Origin: Cudoniella acicularis
Taxonomy: Eukaryota > Ascomycota > Leotiomycetes > Helotiales > Helotiaceae
Reading direction: 5' to 3'
NCBI GenBank assembly: GCA_013054445.1
Contig: JAAMPI010000706.1
Coordinates: forward strand, 1-27,765
Length of the DNA: 27,765 nucleotides
Part shown: positions 19,208-27,765 of the stretch, in pieces
Layout: every line of letters begins with the position of its first letter
Numbering within the stretch: the first letter of the stretch is position 1
Translations under genes and position numbers: made by a program
Notes under the pieces: model-generated
What the model was told of the DNA's origin: nothing
The model's database searches: none
Seen by the model: only the letters and a program-made list of their open reading frames with translations

Positions 19208-21476
19208 TCAATGAAATGTGGCAAGTCCGGCAGCATTAAGAGGAAGCTCTCCGTGTTGTTGGAAATATGTGGTATAATGAACTTCACCCTTGCGCAGTGT
19301 AGCCTCATCGACTTCGCCTGCAGCATGGCCATTTTCTAAACCTTTATGTCCCTCTGCCTTTAAGTTTGCGGGTTGGATAGAGACCGGTCTGAAATAAATT
19401 AGTTATGATATGCCGACATGTACAGGCTAGACTTACCCGTTAAGTTCCCGATCAACCTGGAGGAACTCTTTCATTGCCTCATTTGTTCCTCGCTGTTGAA
19501 GATACAGCAAGTAGTAGTTGCTGAGTTCTTTCTTCGTAGCTAAAGTCATGCGACTTTGTTGAATCATGTCATCATAGATCTTCTTGATTCGTGCATAATG
19601 CTCTTTTTCTGTCTCCAGACTGGTTGGCTGAGAAAGCTCAAACTCAAGATATGTAGCCCAGAAGTGGCGGCTTTGCAGATACCATTGTTGGTTCTTCTGG
19701 AAGACTTGTCGGGCTTCATCGACAGACCCTTGAACCTTCCACAGTAGGATAGCCCACTCAACTACGAATGCAGCTTTTGCGAAGAGATCTACTAAGGGCG
19801 AGTCGATCTGTGCCTTATAGACTTCAATGGCAGCTTCAAGGCCATTTTGACGTCGCTCAAGATTCGCCCAAGAAACGATAGTCTCGACGTGGCCTGGCAT
19901 ACGTTCGAGGATAGCTTGGTGGATATCCCCAGCAAGATCAACACGATCTGACATCTCCTCGAAATAGGCATATTGCAACCGAATCCCTGGTCGACTGATG
20001 GGCACATAAAGTGTGCTTGCACGTTGATAGATGTTCCGCACCTCCTCTTGTTTCCCTGGTTGGGCAGACATCCAGCGAACATATCGGAACCAAAACTCGT
20101 CGTAGAAAGCGCATGTGACCAAACACCTTTCATAAAGGAAAACACATCTAACATAGTCCCCTTCAGATTCTTCGAAGTCAAGGTATTTTCTCCAATTAAC
20201 CAATTGTGGGTGGTCAAGCTCGGTAACATGGAAATAAGGCCGTTTGATTTCGGACTCATAAGTCCATCGTTTGGTCGTCTCGGTCTGGGTCCTGGTGAAT
20301 GTCTCCAGGTGGAAGGTGTCTATCTTCGTACGCATTTCGCGCTCGATTTCCATATCGCCCTTTGGACCAGTTTGGTACCCCTCCGCCTCAATTTCGGCTC
20401 GGAAGCGGGCAAGTGTTTCCTCAGAAACGAGTTCTGTCAATGGACGGGTATGCGCGAGTTGGCGGAAACGTTCAAAATAACGAGCATATTGATGCATTGG
20501 AATTTTGATAACCCGACATAGAATGGCGAAGATTTTATCTTGAGCCTCTAGCCGATCCTCAAACTCCAAGTACTTATCCCAGAAAGGGTGCGCCAGGAAG
20601 TCCAAGCCTACTGAGGATACACCACGCTCGAAGAGCCTATTAAAGAGTGTTAGTTGAGCATCAGAGGGGGGATAAAGGGGATGTAGAGGTGGCAAGGAGT
20701 GCAAATACGGGAAAGGCATTGTGCTTGAACTAATGTTCCTCAAATTCCATCCGCGTCGAACATGTGTGTAGACTTAGAGTAAGACGATGTAAAAGCGAAC
20801 GTGTAATAGCATAAGGAAAGATCCTGATCATTTGGGTGAGAAGAATATCAAACAGGGAGCGACTCTTTGGCAGTTCTCACCGTCTGCAGCCCGATGATTC
20901 TCCATGTAGAGGCATACGGCAATAGTGTCGTCTCCCGTTGCAATTCGTCTGTGTTAAAGGGAAGGAAAGCATCCAGTATACTTACTCTCTGATCACATCG
21001 GGATCATGACTCGTCTCGACCTTGAAGGAGCAGTAATCAGTCCAAAGGTCTACAGAAGTTGTGATACTCGCGACTCCTCGTTCGAAGACCTATAAAGTCA
21101 GCCGTGTCCTACATGTCGCGTGCTGCAGCCTTACCATTTCAGCCGCCTCGGTGCCAGCAATTGAGAATTCAAGATCGGCATATTTCTTCCAATATCCAAA
21201 GAGTAAAGGGAACTTGGCGAGGAATCGATCGTATGCATCGCGTGTGGTTGCGATCGCTTGGGGGCTGGAATTGCGATTCAGACCACCTTCGAGAGTCTCT
21301 GCGGCGCGAACAAGCTTCTCCCAGTTCTCAAAGTTATCGGTATTTTCGAGCTGTTGGCGTTGGGCATCAGCAAATGTTTAGTAGAGGCGGGATTATAGAG
21401 TACTCACGACTTCAGCATTGAGCTTCTTGATCTCTGCCGACTCTTCATCTGTCCCTCCATAATTGAAATCGCTCAT
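19208..21476 (-). CDS. prp39: U1 snRNP splicing factor Prp39 (HAT-repeat protein)
   Basis: Five exons are inferred: 21476-21408, 21350-21135, 21089-20986, 20636-19437 and 19388-19208 (1770 nt, 589 aa). The protein is built from half-a-TPR (HAT) repeats throughout. Examples are NFENWEKLVRAAETLEGG, FPLLFGYWKKYADLEFSIAG, VGLDFLAHPFWDKYLEFEDR, IPMHQYARYFERFRQLAHTR, QLVNWRKYLDFEESEGD and RHFWATYLEFELSQ, with the Trp/Tyr-Tyr-Glu pattern typical of HAT units. Prp39 works with Prp42-like partners, or as a homodimer in some species, in the U1 snRNP that recognises 5' splice sites in the nucleus. Intron 3 (20637-20985, 349 nt) is several times longer than the others (45-57 nt). Its ends (GTAAGT and CTAACACTCTTTAATAG) are strong, and the join restores VIRELFERGVSSVGLDF. 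The C-terminus after the last intron is less conserved. The start at 21476 is the first ATG of the frame. Confidence 0.92.
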
Positions 21477-22139
21477 GGTCGCAAAAGTATGGGATGAGGA
21501 TGATGCGCGTGAAATTGAGGTGTGTCGCGCTTTATTGTGAGGAGAAGATCCGATATCGCGCGACTATTCGATACTGTAATGCGCAGCGCTTCTCAATTTA
21601 GAGCACCTAGGAAGATTCTGCTTGAATGAGAGGAAGGAGCTTGAGTGCTGAAGTAGAACAGCTCTGCTTGCGACTTGAGGCTCAATGGGAACCGAGAGGC
21701 TCGGTACTCCGTAAGCAAGCTAACTCGGAAATGGACTAGCCGATGCGCTTGGAGTTTTCCACACCATCAAACTTTGCGGTTGCCAGAATCTGCTTCCTTC
21801 ATGGCTTATGATGACGAATACTCAGTATCATCAGCATAGGAGGAGAATAAGGAAGTCATGTAGCCATACAAATGGGTACATCGTGGTTTTGGCGTGTGTT
21901 AATGTGTTTCCTGCTGCTTTTCCAATTCACGATATTCTGTTTCCGGATCCCTAGAAAGCAGCGTGGGGATTTCCTCCACAAGCGTCAGCTTTGTCTCGAA
22001 ATGGCAGGGAAGGTACAGCACATGCAAGGTAAGGCCTGAAAAATCATTGGTTGCCCGTCTGCTCACGCCCCTTCTGTCTGCCTAAGGAGGTTCCGGCCAA
22101 CTGATTGAGGCTTTTATAATCGGCAGAATCGCAGGCACC
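21477..22139. other. Intergenic, promoter of PRP39
   Basis: About 660 bp between the PRP39 start and the transposon remnant. No gene is seen, and no transposon terminal repeat could be identified here by eye. Confidence 0.45.
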
Positions 22140-22529
22140 TTGGCTACCAGCTGCGCAGCTGAAGCTATTCACACTTTTACAACTATATCGCTCTCAATGC
22201 TACGAAGACCACTGCCAGGTCTATATTACGACTTAGACGGCCTCCTTGGAGGCTCTACACCTACCCCACAGTCCTCGCAGGTAGAATCTATAGATTGGCA
22301 CGCCTTTGTCAACCTTTCGAGCCCTCCGAATCCTCCATCCTTCCATGCACCGCCTTCTGTCCCTCATACTCCTACTCCCGAACCTGAAGCTGATGATGCT
22401 GACGATGCCCCTGCCTTCAGGTTCTTCTATAGCTTCCTGGGACTCCCGAAATGGGCCTCGTCCAGCAAACCTTACTCCCCATCCGCCACGAATGCGACGA
22501 AGCGACCATTCCGAGACTACACGCGATGA
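22140..22529 (+). other. Pro/Ser-rich frame, probable N-terminal part of the transposase relic
   Basis: This open frame has coding-like low-complexity content (SSPPNPPSFHAPPSVPHTPT, EPEADDADDAP). It overlaps the transposase frame, which takes over in the next phase around 22450. The simplest reading is that it is the disordered N-terminus of the same transposase, displaced by a frameshift. A separate small gene is possible. No domain is recognised. Confidence 0.35.
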
Positions 22530-23552
22530 TCGAATCCGAATCCAAACTGCTCTTCTTTTCGACATCCCTCACGACCTGATTCGCTATAAACCTGACGTCA
22601 CAGAAGGGCAGATATACTACGCTTCACGCCACCGTCCCACACCTCAGAAAGCCCTCTGCCATGCCGGAAAAGTTAAGCTTCATACCCCGCAAAGGCAAAG
22701 ATTAGAGCAGTGGCTTCAGGCTTCACCTTCACGAAAACACGTGCCCTGGCGCTATGTTCCTGGCCATCCTGCTCTTGATCTTGGTGTTGACTTTGATTTT
22801 GGTGAAAAGGCTATTAGTACGGCATTCAAGCTCCTGGGATATGTACGGCGAACTGCACATAAAAAGGGCTTTTCAGATGATCCTAAAGTCATGAGACTAC
22901 GTGTTACGTTCGCACAACAAGGCCTAACTTGGACGAGAGCGAGGCTATATAGACAAATGTTCTCGGACGAGGTGTAGCCGATGGGCGGGGCACACAACCT
23001 CATATGTAAACGGTAAAAGAAGATGGAGGTGATCGTCTAGAGAGCTCACAGCACAAGTATTCAAAGGCTCTTTCCTGGATGTTTCATGGCCCAATTATCG
23101 ACGGGAGGAAAGGTCCAGCCCGGTTTTGGGAGAGGTAAGAAGGCAAGATCGATAGCACGAAATATGACGCTTTTATCCTTAGTCGAATTCAAAACTTTTT
23201 CGAAGAGTATGAAGATGACCACTATGTTTTCATGCAGGACAATGCACAGTCACATCGTTCGTGCGAAACTCGAATAAACCTCCGACGGCATATTCTTACC
23301 TGGATTTTCCCACCATGGTCCCCAGATCTCAACCTAATCGAGCATGTGTGGAATTTGATGAAGAATTGGATGCAGGAGCAATATTGGGAGGCACGGTACA
23401 ATCCGTCTAATATCCCCTATGAGCGCTTAAGAGTAATCATTACTAAGGCTTGGAATGCTGTCCCGGACAGCTATATTGTGGCTTTGTACGACAGCTGGTG
23501 GAGGCGCTGTCGGGCTGTTATTGATGCGAGAGGTGGGCCTACAAAGTACTGA
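22306..23552 (+). pseudogene. Degenerate Tc1/mariner-type DDE transposase
   Basis: The frame from about 22450 to 22977 encodes a helix-turn-helix region (TRDDRIRIQTALLFDIPHDL, VTEGQIYYASRHRPTPQK) and the start of the catalytic domain, LTWTRARLYRQMFSDEV, with the first Asp in SDE. A TAG at 22975-22977 stands where the family has Trp. The frame then shifts by one base around 22985-23010 and continues (TVKEDGGDRLESSQHKYSKA, SWMFHGPIIDGRKGP). A second stop, TAA, lies at 23136-23138. The rest is open to 23552, with the second Asp in FMQDNAQSHRS and the Glu in SPDLNLIEHVWN, ending ARGGPTKY. All three catalytic acidic positions are recognisable, but at least two stops and one shift make it non-functional. 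Terminal inverted repeats were not found by eye. Confidence 0.9.
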
Positions 23553-24550
23553 ATAAAACCTTGAAACCTCTGAATAGCTTCAAAAATCCAAGTGAGTGTA
23601 AAGATGGTGAGAAGCCTGGTGGACAGAGAAGTGGGCTGCCAGAGGGTATCGCAATAGTGGCAATAAAGTAGCAAAATAGCTAATGAACCGGGGGGGGGAG
23701 GGATAGCACATTTACAGGCACAATGTGGTTCTCCGGTTAGCGGTCATGATCATCGGGCTGTTAGTGGTCATACCTGCAACAGACTTGGGGCATCAATTCA
23801 GTAGACTTAGAATGTGATGGATTGTGAGGGGGGTTTGGGTAGGCGGCTGCATTAAACGGAATAAATATAGTATTGTGTTGGGATAAAAGCAGCTTGTATC
23901 TGATTAATACGAAGGTCTGAAACCTCACCTTCCCAGCTCCAGGAGAGTGGGGTTAGCGGATCCAGGTTGAATAACCTCCAACTTTAAAGGAAGTATCGAG
24001 CCAAACTACTGCCAGAATAATGTGCGGCGGGGAAGGTGGAATAGGCGCGAGTTCACGCGACAAAGATCGCAGTTGAGAGTATGATCACAGGTTAGTCTTT
24101 ATTGCGCGATCGAACCAGCGCTGTAACATGTAATTCCAATGATAATTGAATTAGCATGAATGAAGGAGGAGTCCATCAATTTCTCGGGGTAGCGCTGAGA
24201 TGCAAATGGCGAAACAGGCTGCGGGACAAGAAATTCAGAACGCAACGAGCGTGTTCAAGACGGCTGTGAGATATATAAGGGGGTATGAATTTGACAAGGC
24301 TGAGCTTTGAGAAGTGCTTGCTGTGAAAGCGTACGCGGCGAAAGACCGTGGGAAGGATGCACCAGCGAGACATTTCAATGTCATGTGAATGTATCGTGAT
24401 AGTTCCATGTGAGCAAGATCTTTTATAAAGCTATGTGCATTGGCAGTTGGGGAGGTGGGTCATGGAACTTCACTATTATCATAGATGGTCTAGCAAAGCC
24501 TTTAACATGTACTTGACCACCCAAAAATCTTAAGTTCTGTAACGATTGAC
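23553..24550. other. Intergenic downstream of the transposase relic
   Basis: About 1 kb with no supported gene. It contains a nine-base G run near 23690 and probably the 3' end of the DNA transposon, whose boundary I could not fix. The minus frame at 24176-24373 lacks any recognisable feature. The 3' untranslated region of the gene ending at 24551 must also lie here. Confidence 0.45.
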
Positions 24551-25761
24551 TCAAAGGTTCTCGTATGCCTTATCGAAATATTTCACCATGCGCAAGAGTT
24601 CCTTGGCTGCTGCTAGATGTTCATTGATATCCATAAGATCAAACTCCTTTGTCCGTTGGATTTCGAGGAATGGAAGTACCTCCGGTTGGTTATCAGAGTA
24701 GAGATATTCCAAATAGTTCTCGGAAAAATCGGTATGTAAGAAGGAGATGTGCGTCTGGTGGGCTGAAATCAGGAAGCGGCTGGAAATGGTCAGTAATATC
24801 TTCTGATAAGGAGTTGAACATACCATCGTTCATGATCCAATAAATCCTCATACGCTCTTCTCCTAACCTTGAACATAAGTCCCCCAAGAAGCTCAGACAC
24901 CTGCTGGGCCAAGACCTTGTCATCTGGCACTCCTTGGTCGTTTGCATCAGCCTTCCTGTACCGAGCTTTGGCCTCGATACTACACAGTAATGAACGTTCA
25001 GAAGTCCATTCACGAATTGTGCTGCCCACTTTTCGTCGGATAATGGCCCCATCATCTACAGAAACACAGTCAACTTTGGAAGAAGGCTTGAGGGTGAACT
25101 TTGTATTTGCTCGGAAATGTTCGATGCTGAAATCCTTGGGTGTCTGAACAGATAAACAATCGATAGTGGTAGATATGAATTGCGAAACGAAATCTAAAGC
25201 AAGATCCTCGTTCATGACTCGGTCTAATTGCTCATCGTATTCGACAGGACCCTCATATTTGGGGCTGAATACTGATCCTTCTGATGGAACTACAGAACCC
25301 GCCGAGGAAGGACCATGCGGGGAGGAAAAACCCACGCCAGGGTCGTAATCTCTACGGTTGGGAGGTTTCACATTTCGTGCCGGTCGATTAGGGGCGTTAT
25401 TAGTCGGTTCCGGTGCGCGTGTGATATCCGAGAGGGCAACGTAGAAGCCACTATAGGCACCACCTTCTTTGCGAAGCTGCTTGTGGTCTAATTTTTGAAT
25501 CTGCGGCAAGGACAACTTCATGAGGGCAGCCAGCTCATCAGGGGACTGAGCAAGCATATTATTCACATCTTGCGCATAATCTCTGAGTTTTCTGAGATGG
25601 CTGGAACCAGTATCAAGGACAACGCGGAATGCTTCGAGCTCGTCCAAGCCCCACTTGCTACCACTTGAATTCTGTATACCGCGGGATTGAAGGGTGTGTT
25701 GTTTGTTTTGCTTGAAAACCCGCTCAAATTGTGGCTCGTCTTTGGGGTAATTTCGGGCCAT
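24551..25761 (-). CDS. PD-(D/E)XK nuclease-like fungal protein
   Basis: Exon 1 is 25761-24824 and exon 2 is 24779-24551, giving 388 aa. The 44-nt intron (24780-24823) has a GTATGT donor, TACTGAC branch site and TTCCAG acceptor. The N-terminal helical domain spans about 36-115 (SKWGLDELEAFRVV, LDHKQLRKEGGAYSGFYVAL). A Pro/Ser-rich linker spans about 116-170. The core domain has DDG at 236-238, REW at about 250-252, SIEAK at 261-265 and VLAQQVSELLGG at 283-294. It then has FLISAHQTHISFLHTDFSENYLEYL across the splice join. An Asp followed by E-x-K and then a helix with Gln is the PD-(D/E)XK pattern, and this architecture matches an expanded fungal family of unknown function as I recall it. Substrate and biological role are unknown. 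The start codon lies 38 nt inside the 3' end of the upstream orphan gene. Its paralogue lies at 13462-14708. Confidence 0.72.
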
Positions 25762-26741
25762 CGCGGATGATATTGGTTGGGATAAGCCTCTGTGGCTGAG
25801 AAGATAGCCGAATATATAAAAAAACTGGTTGTGGTAAAGGCTTTTGGGAAACTTCCAGGCTGCAATTGTGAAAGTGTACTGGATCGTCGAACTTTTGTAG
25901 ATACTCCTTTGAGATGACAGCAGAGTATTGTATCAACCGCGTGGCCCACGGATCCGCCCACTTGTTTTGCTCATCGGTCGGATCAAGGATCGTCTTGCTA
26001 TGTTCGGGGACGAAAAGGCAGACCTAAATTATCAAGTCAGCGGGAGGAGTTGGAAGCAGTCATGGCAATCATACCGTATACCGAGTCTTCTTGCTATTCC
26101 TTCTTGCGTTGTCTTGCGCCAGAGCAATAAGTACTGCGATATACAATGGGTCGATGGGACATCCTCTGATTTGCTCAATAAATCGTGCACCACAACGAAA
26201 TGGCCGCTTGTGAATATCGTTGCGCTCATGTCGACGATCAGCAGTCCAATCTTCGTCCAAATATGCCCACGAAGGACTTCCGGGCACCTTGTGGAACAAA
26301 AATGGTAGTAGAATACTCGCAACCGAATGTTTATTATATCGTATCGAGATGGTTGTACTCCTAATCGATTAGCCAATGCTGGTTTCAGTGGGTAGCAAAC
26401 GCGAACCTCTCTAACTTTAATCCCGCCTCCAACGATAATCGCTGAACAACGAGCCGCATATCCTCATCTCGATTATGCTTCTTCCTACATCGTCGCGTGG
26501 AGTTCGCGGCTGCTAGAGCTTCCGCCCAATGGTGGGTGTATGGCTGTGGTACCTCCTCTGAGTCTTCGTTGTCTGGAGTCAAAACATGAAGCTGGTAGCT
26601 CAGACGTTCAAGGTGGTCTGTGGTCCATTCGAGAGGGTTCGTATAAAGGCGCAGACGGGGATTCTGGACAATAATTGAACGAAGGGAGCCAGGCTCGGGT
26701 TCCCTATGCCAGGTCTGCAGAGCAGCAGAAGTTGTTGTCAT
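25724..26741 (-). CDS. Conserved-looking orphan protein upstream of the nuclease-like gene
   Basis: Three exons are inferred: 26741-26416, 26360-26075 and 26023-25724 (about 303 aa). An alternative first donor at 26406 gives 306 aa. Intron 2 is well formed (GTATGA donor, GCTGAC branch site, AATTTAG acceptor, 51 nt). Intron 1 ends in GGCTAATCGATTAG. The ATG at 26741 is the first in frame. The protein starts MTTTSAALQTWHREPEPGSL. It has RSIIVQNPRLRLYTNPLEW, STRRCRKKHNRDEDMRLVVQ, SILLPFLFHKVPG with SWAYLDEDWTADRRH after it, GCPIDPLYIAVLIALAQDNA and YSAVISKEYLQKFDDPVHF. These blocks look conserved, and I believe homologues exist across Pezizomycotina, but I cannot name a function. No signal peptide or membrane segment is seen. 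The stop at 25724 is inside the first codons of the downstream gene, so the two coding regions overlap by 38 nt in different frames. Confidence 0.6.
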
Positions 26742-26990
26742 CGTCGAAGCGTGGTGTTCATGTTTATTATTGTTTTGATTTCTTGGGGGTAGCGCATCAA
26801 ACGATATTGGCGCTTGGCGTATTAGCGTCGCGCCAACGACCTGACTCAGCACTCAACCCTGAATCAGCAGGGATCGACCACCACTGCTGACAAGGAATTG
26901 TGTTCATAACTACTTCGAAGTAAAACATTGATGCTGATGCTAGGAAGCCCTCGCAGACCGAAGCAGATCCTTAGCTGCTATCGAGAGTTC
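26742..26990. promoter_or_regulatory. Upstream region of the orphan gene
   Basis: About 250 bp between the start codon at 26741 and the sharp onset of AT-rich repeat DNA near 26990. It must contain the promoter of the minus-strand gene. No specific motif is called. Confidence 0.35.
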
Positions 26991-27360
26991 CTCCTAGAGC
27001 GTTTCACTATTAGAAATTCTTCGACTTTATTATACTTATATTATTATTTTTAAGTCTATATCTAAAACTGTTTAAGATTATATATTTATAGCCGACTTTA
27101 TATATCTCCTTTTCTAATAATATCTAATTTTTATCTTAAGTATCTAGTATAATAGTTATTATATAAACGACTAGTTCTATTATTTATAATAGTATTTTCT
27201 TTAATATTAAATTTTTATAGTTTATAATATACGTCTTTTAATTAAATACGATAAAATATATAAGTATAATATAAACTTTTTATTAATCGCTTATTTTAAT
27301 GTTTTTTACTTCTAGAATTCTTATTATAATCTATTCTATAAAGCTTTTCTTTAACCTTCT
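26991..27360. repeat. RIP-like AT-rich DNA
   Basis: From 27001 to 27360 I count one CA and two TG dinucleotides, against abundant TA. Loss of CpA and TpG with gain of TpA is the signature of repeat-induced point mutation, which converts CpA to TpA in duplicated DNA. No open frame survives. The original repeat cannot be identified by eye. Confidence 0.75.
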
Positions 27361-27522
27361 TGTGACAGCAGCGGTCAGAATAGCTTTTACTAGTGCGCCA
27401 GCGGGCCAAAAAGGCACTAGAATTAATCGGAATCAATTCTGCTATTCTACTATATATACGGGTCCAGCTGGCCACGCCCACCACGTGCCCCTACACGTGA
27501 CTGACGCACCAGACCTATAACA
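27361..27522. mobile_element. Solo LTR (162 bp) with 5-bp target-site duplication
   Basis: The element begins TGTGACAGC and ends CTATAACA, giving TG..CA termini with an imperfect inverted TGT..ACA end. It is flanked directly on both sides by CTTCT (27356-27360 and 27523-27527), a perfect 5-bp duplication as made by LTR retrotransposon integration. A TATATATA box lies near 27450, and CACGTG/ACACGTGA motifs follow. It contains about 23 CA or TG dinucleotides in 162 bp, so unlike its surroundings it has escaped RIP. Orientation is not certain. Confidence 0.75.
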
Positions 27523-27765
27523 CTTCTAGCTCTAACTAGTATCTTTTTATCAGGAGGTATAATATAAAGATAAAGTACTAGTATATATTAACTGTCGATT
27601 TTAATATAATATAAATATATATTATTAAAAGCTTAATAGAAAAAAAGACTTCTAGGAGAGCTACCCTCTCCCTTATTATATAGACAAGAATAAGCTTCTA
27701 AGAGGTTCTAGTGATTTAAAATCAACTATTAATAGTCTGATAGACATTCTATTATTATCTTATTA
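27523..27765. repeat. RIP-like AT-rich DNA, continuation
   Basis: This is AT-rich, TpA-rich DNA with few CA or TG dinucleotides, continuing the composition seen before the solo LTR. No gene is visible. The window ends inside it. Confidence 0.65.

Noticed and set aside
1..27765. CRISPR array, bacterial operon or prophage
   Set aside because: Spliced genes, fungal families and an intron-containing tRNA show nuclear eukaryotic DNA; no regularly spaced repeats were found.

Overview
The window looks like nuclear DNA of a filamentous ascomycete (Pezizomycotina). Genes carry short introns (about 40-70 nt) with GT..AG ends and CTAAC/CTGAC-like branch sites. The identifiable housekeeping proteins are fungal (Mnn9-type mannosyltransferase, Prp39, a dihydroneopterin-aldolase-type protein). 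There is a tRNA-Gly with a canonical intron, long gene-poor stretches, and a TpA-rich, CpA/TpG-depleted tail of the kind left by repeat-induced point mutation (RIP). A Leotiomycetes-like species is my guess only.

Layout. 0.8-2.0 kb (-): MNN9-type Golgi mannosyltransferase. 4.6-5.6 kb (+): Pro/Ser-rich conserved fungal protein split by an apparent 1-nt frameshift. 6.4-7.5 kb (+): secreted Ser/Thr-rich protein with a C-terminal Cys-rich PAN/apple-like module, broken by one in-frame TAA. 7.5-11.8 kb: gene-poor, with two small inverted-repeat (MITE-like) elements, a tRNA-Gly relic with its 5' flank, and an orphan open frame with a Cys/His cluster. 11.8-14.7 kb: a divergent pair, a 395-aa orphan (-) and a 387-aa PD-(D/E)XK-like protein (+). 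14.9-15.1 kb: candidate LTR next to a polypurine tract. 15.65 kb: intron-containing tRNA-Gly(GCC). 17.4-18.5 kb (-): two-domain FolB-type protein. 19.2-21.5 kb (-): PRP39 with five exons and one unusually long intron. 22.1-23.6 kb (+): dead Tc1/mariner transposase. 24.5-26.7 kb (-): a second PD-(D/E)XK-like gene (388 aa) whose start lies inside the 3' end of an upstream orphan gene. 27.0-27.8 kb: RIP-like AT-rich DNA interrupted by a 162-bp solo LTR with a 5-bp target-site duplication.

The housekeeping genes act in separate pathways (cell-wall N-mannan, pterin/folate metabolism, U1 snRNP splicing) and are not functionally clustered. The accessory part is the more novel: two paralogous nuclease-like genes about 10 kb apart share length, domain order and an intron position. 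Each sits directly against an unrelated orphan gene, and one copy appears to have lost its catalytic lysine. Exon coordinates were derived by hand from splice signals and frame; no search or transcript data were available.
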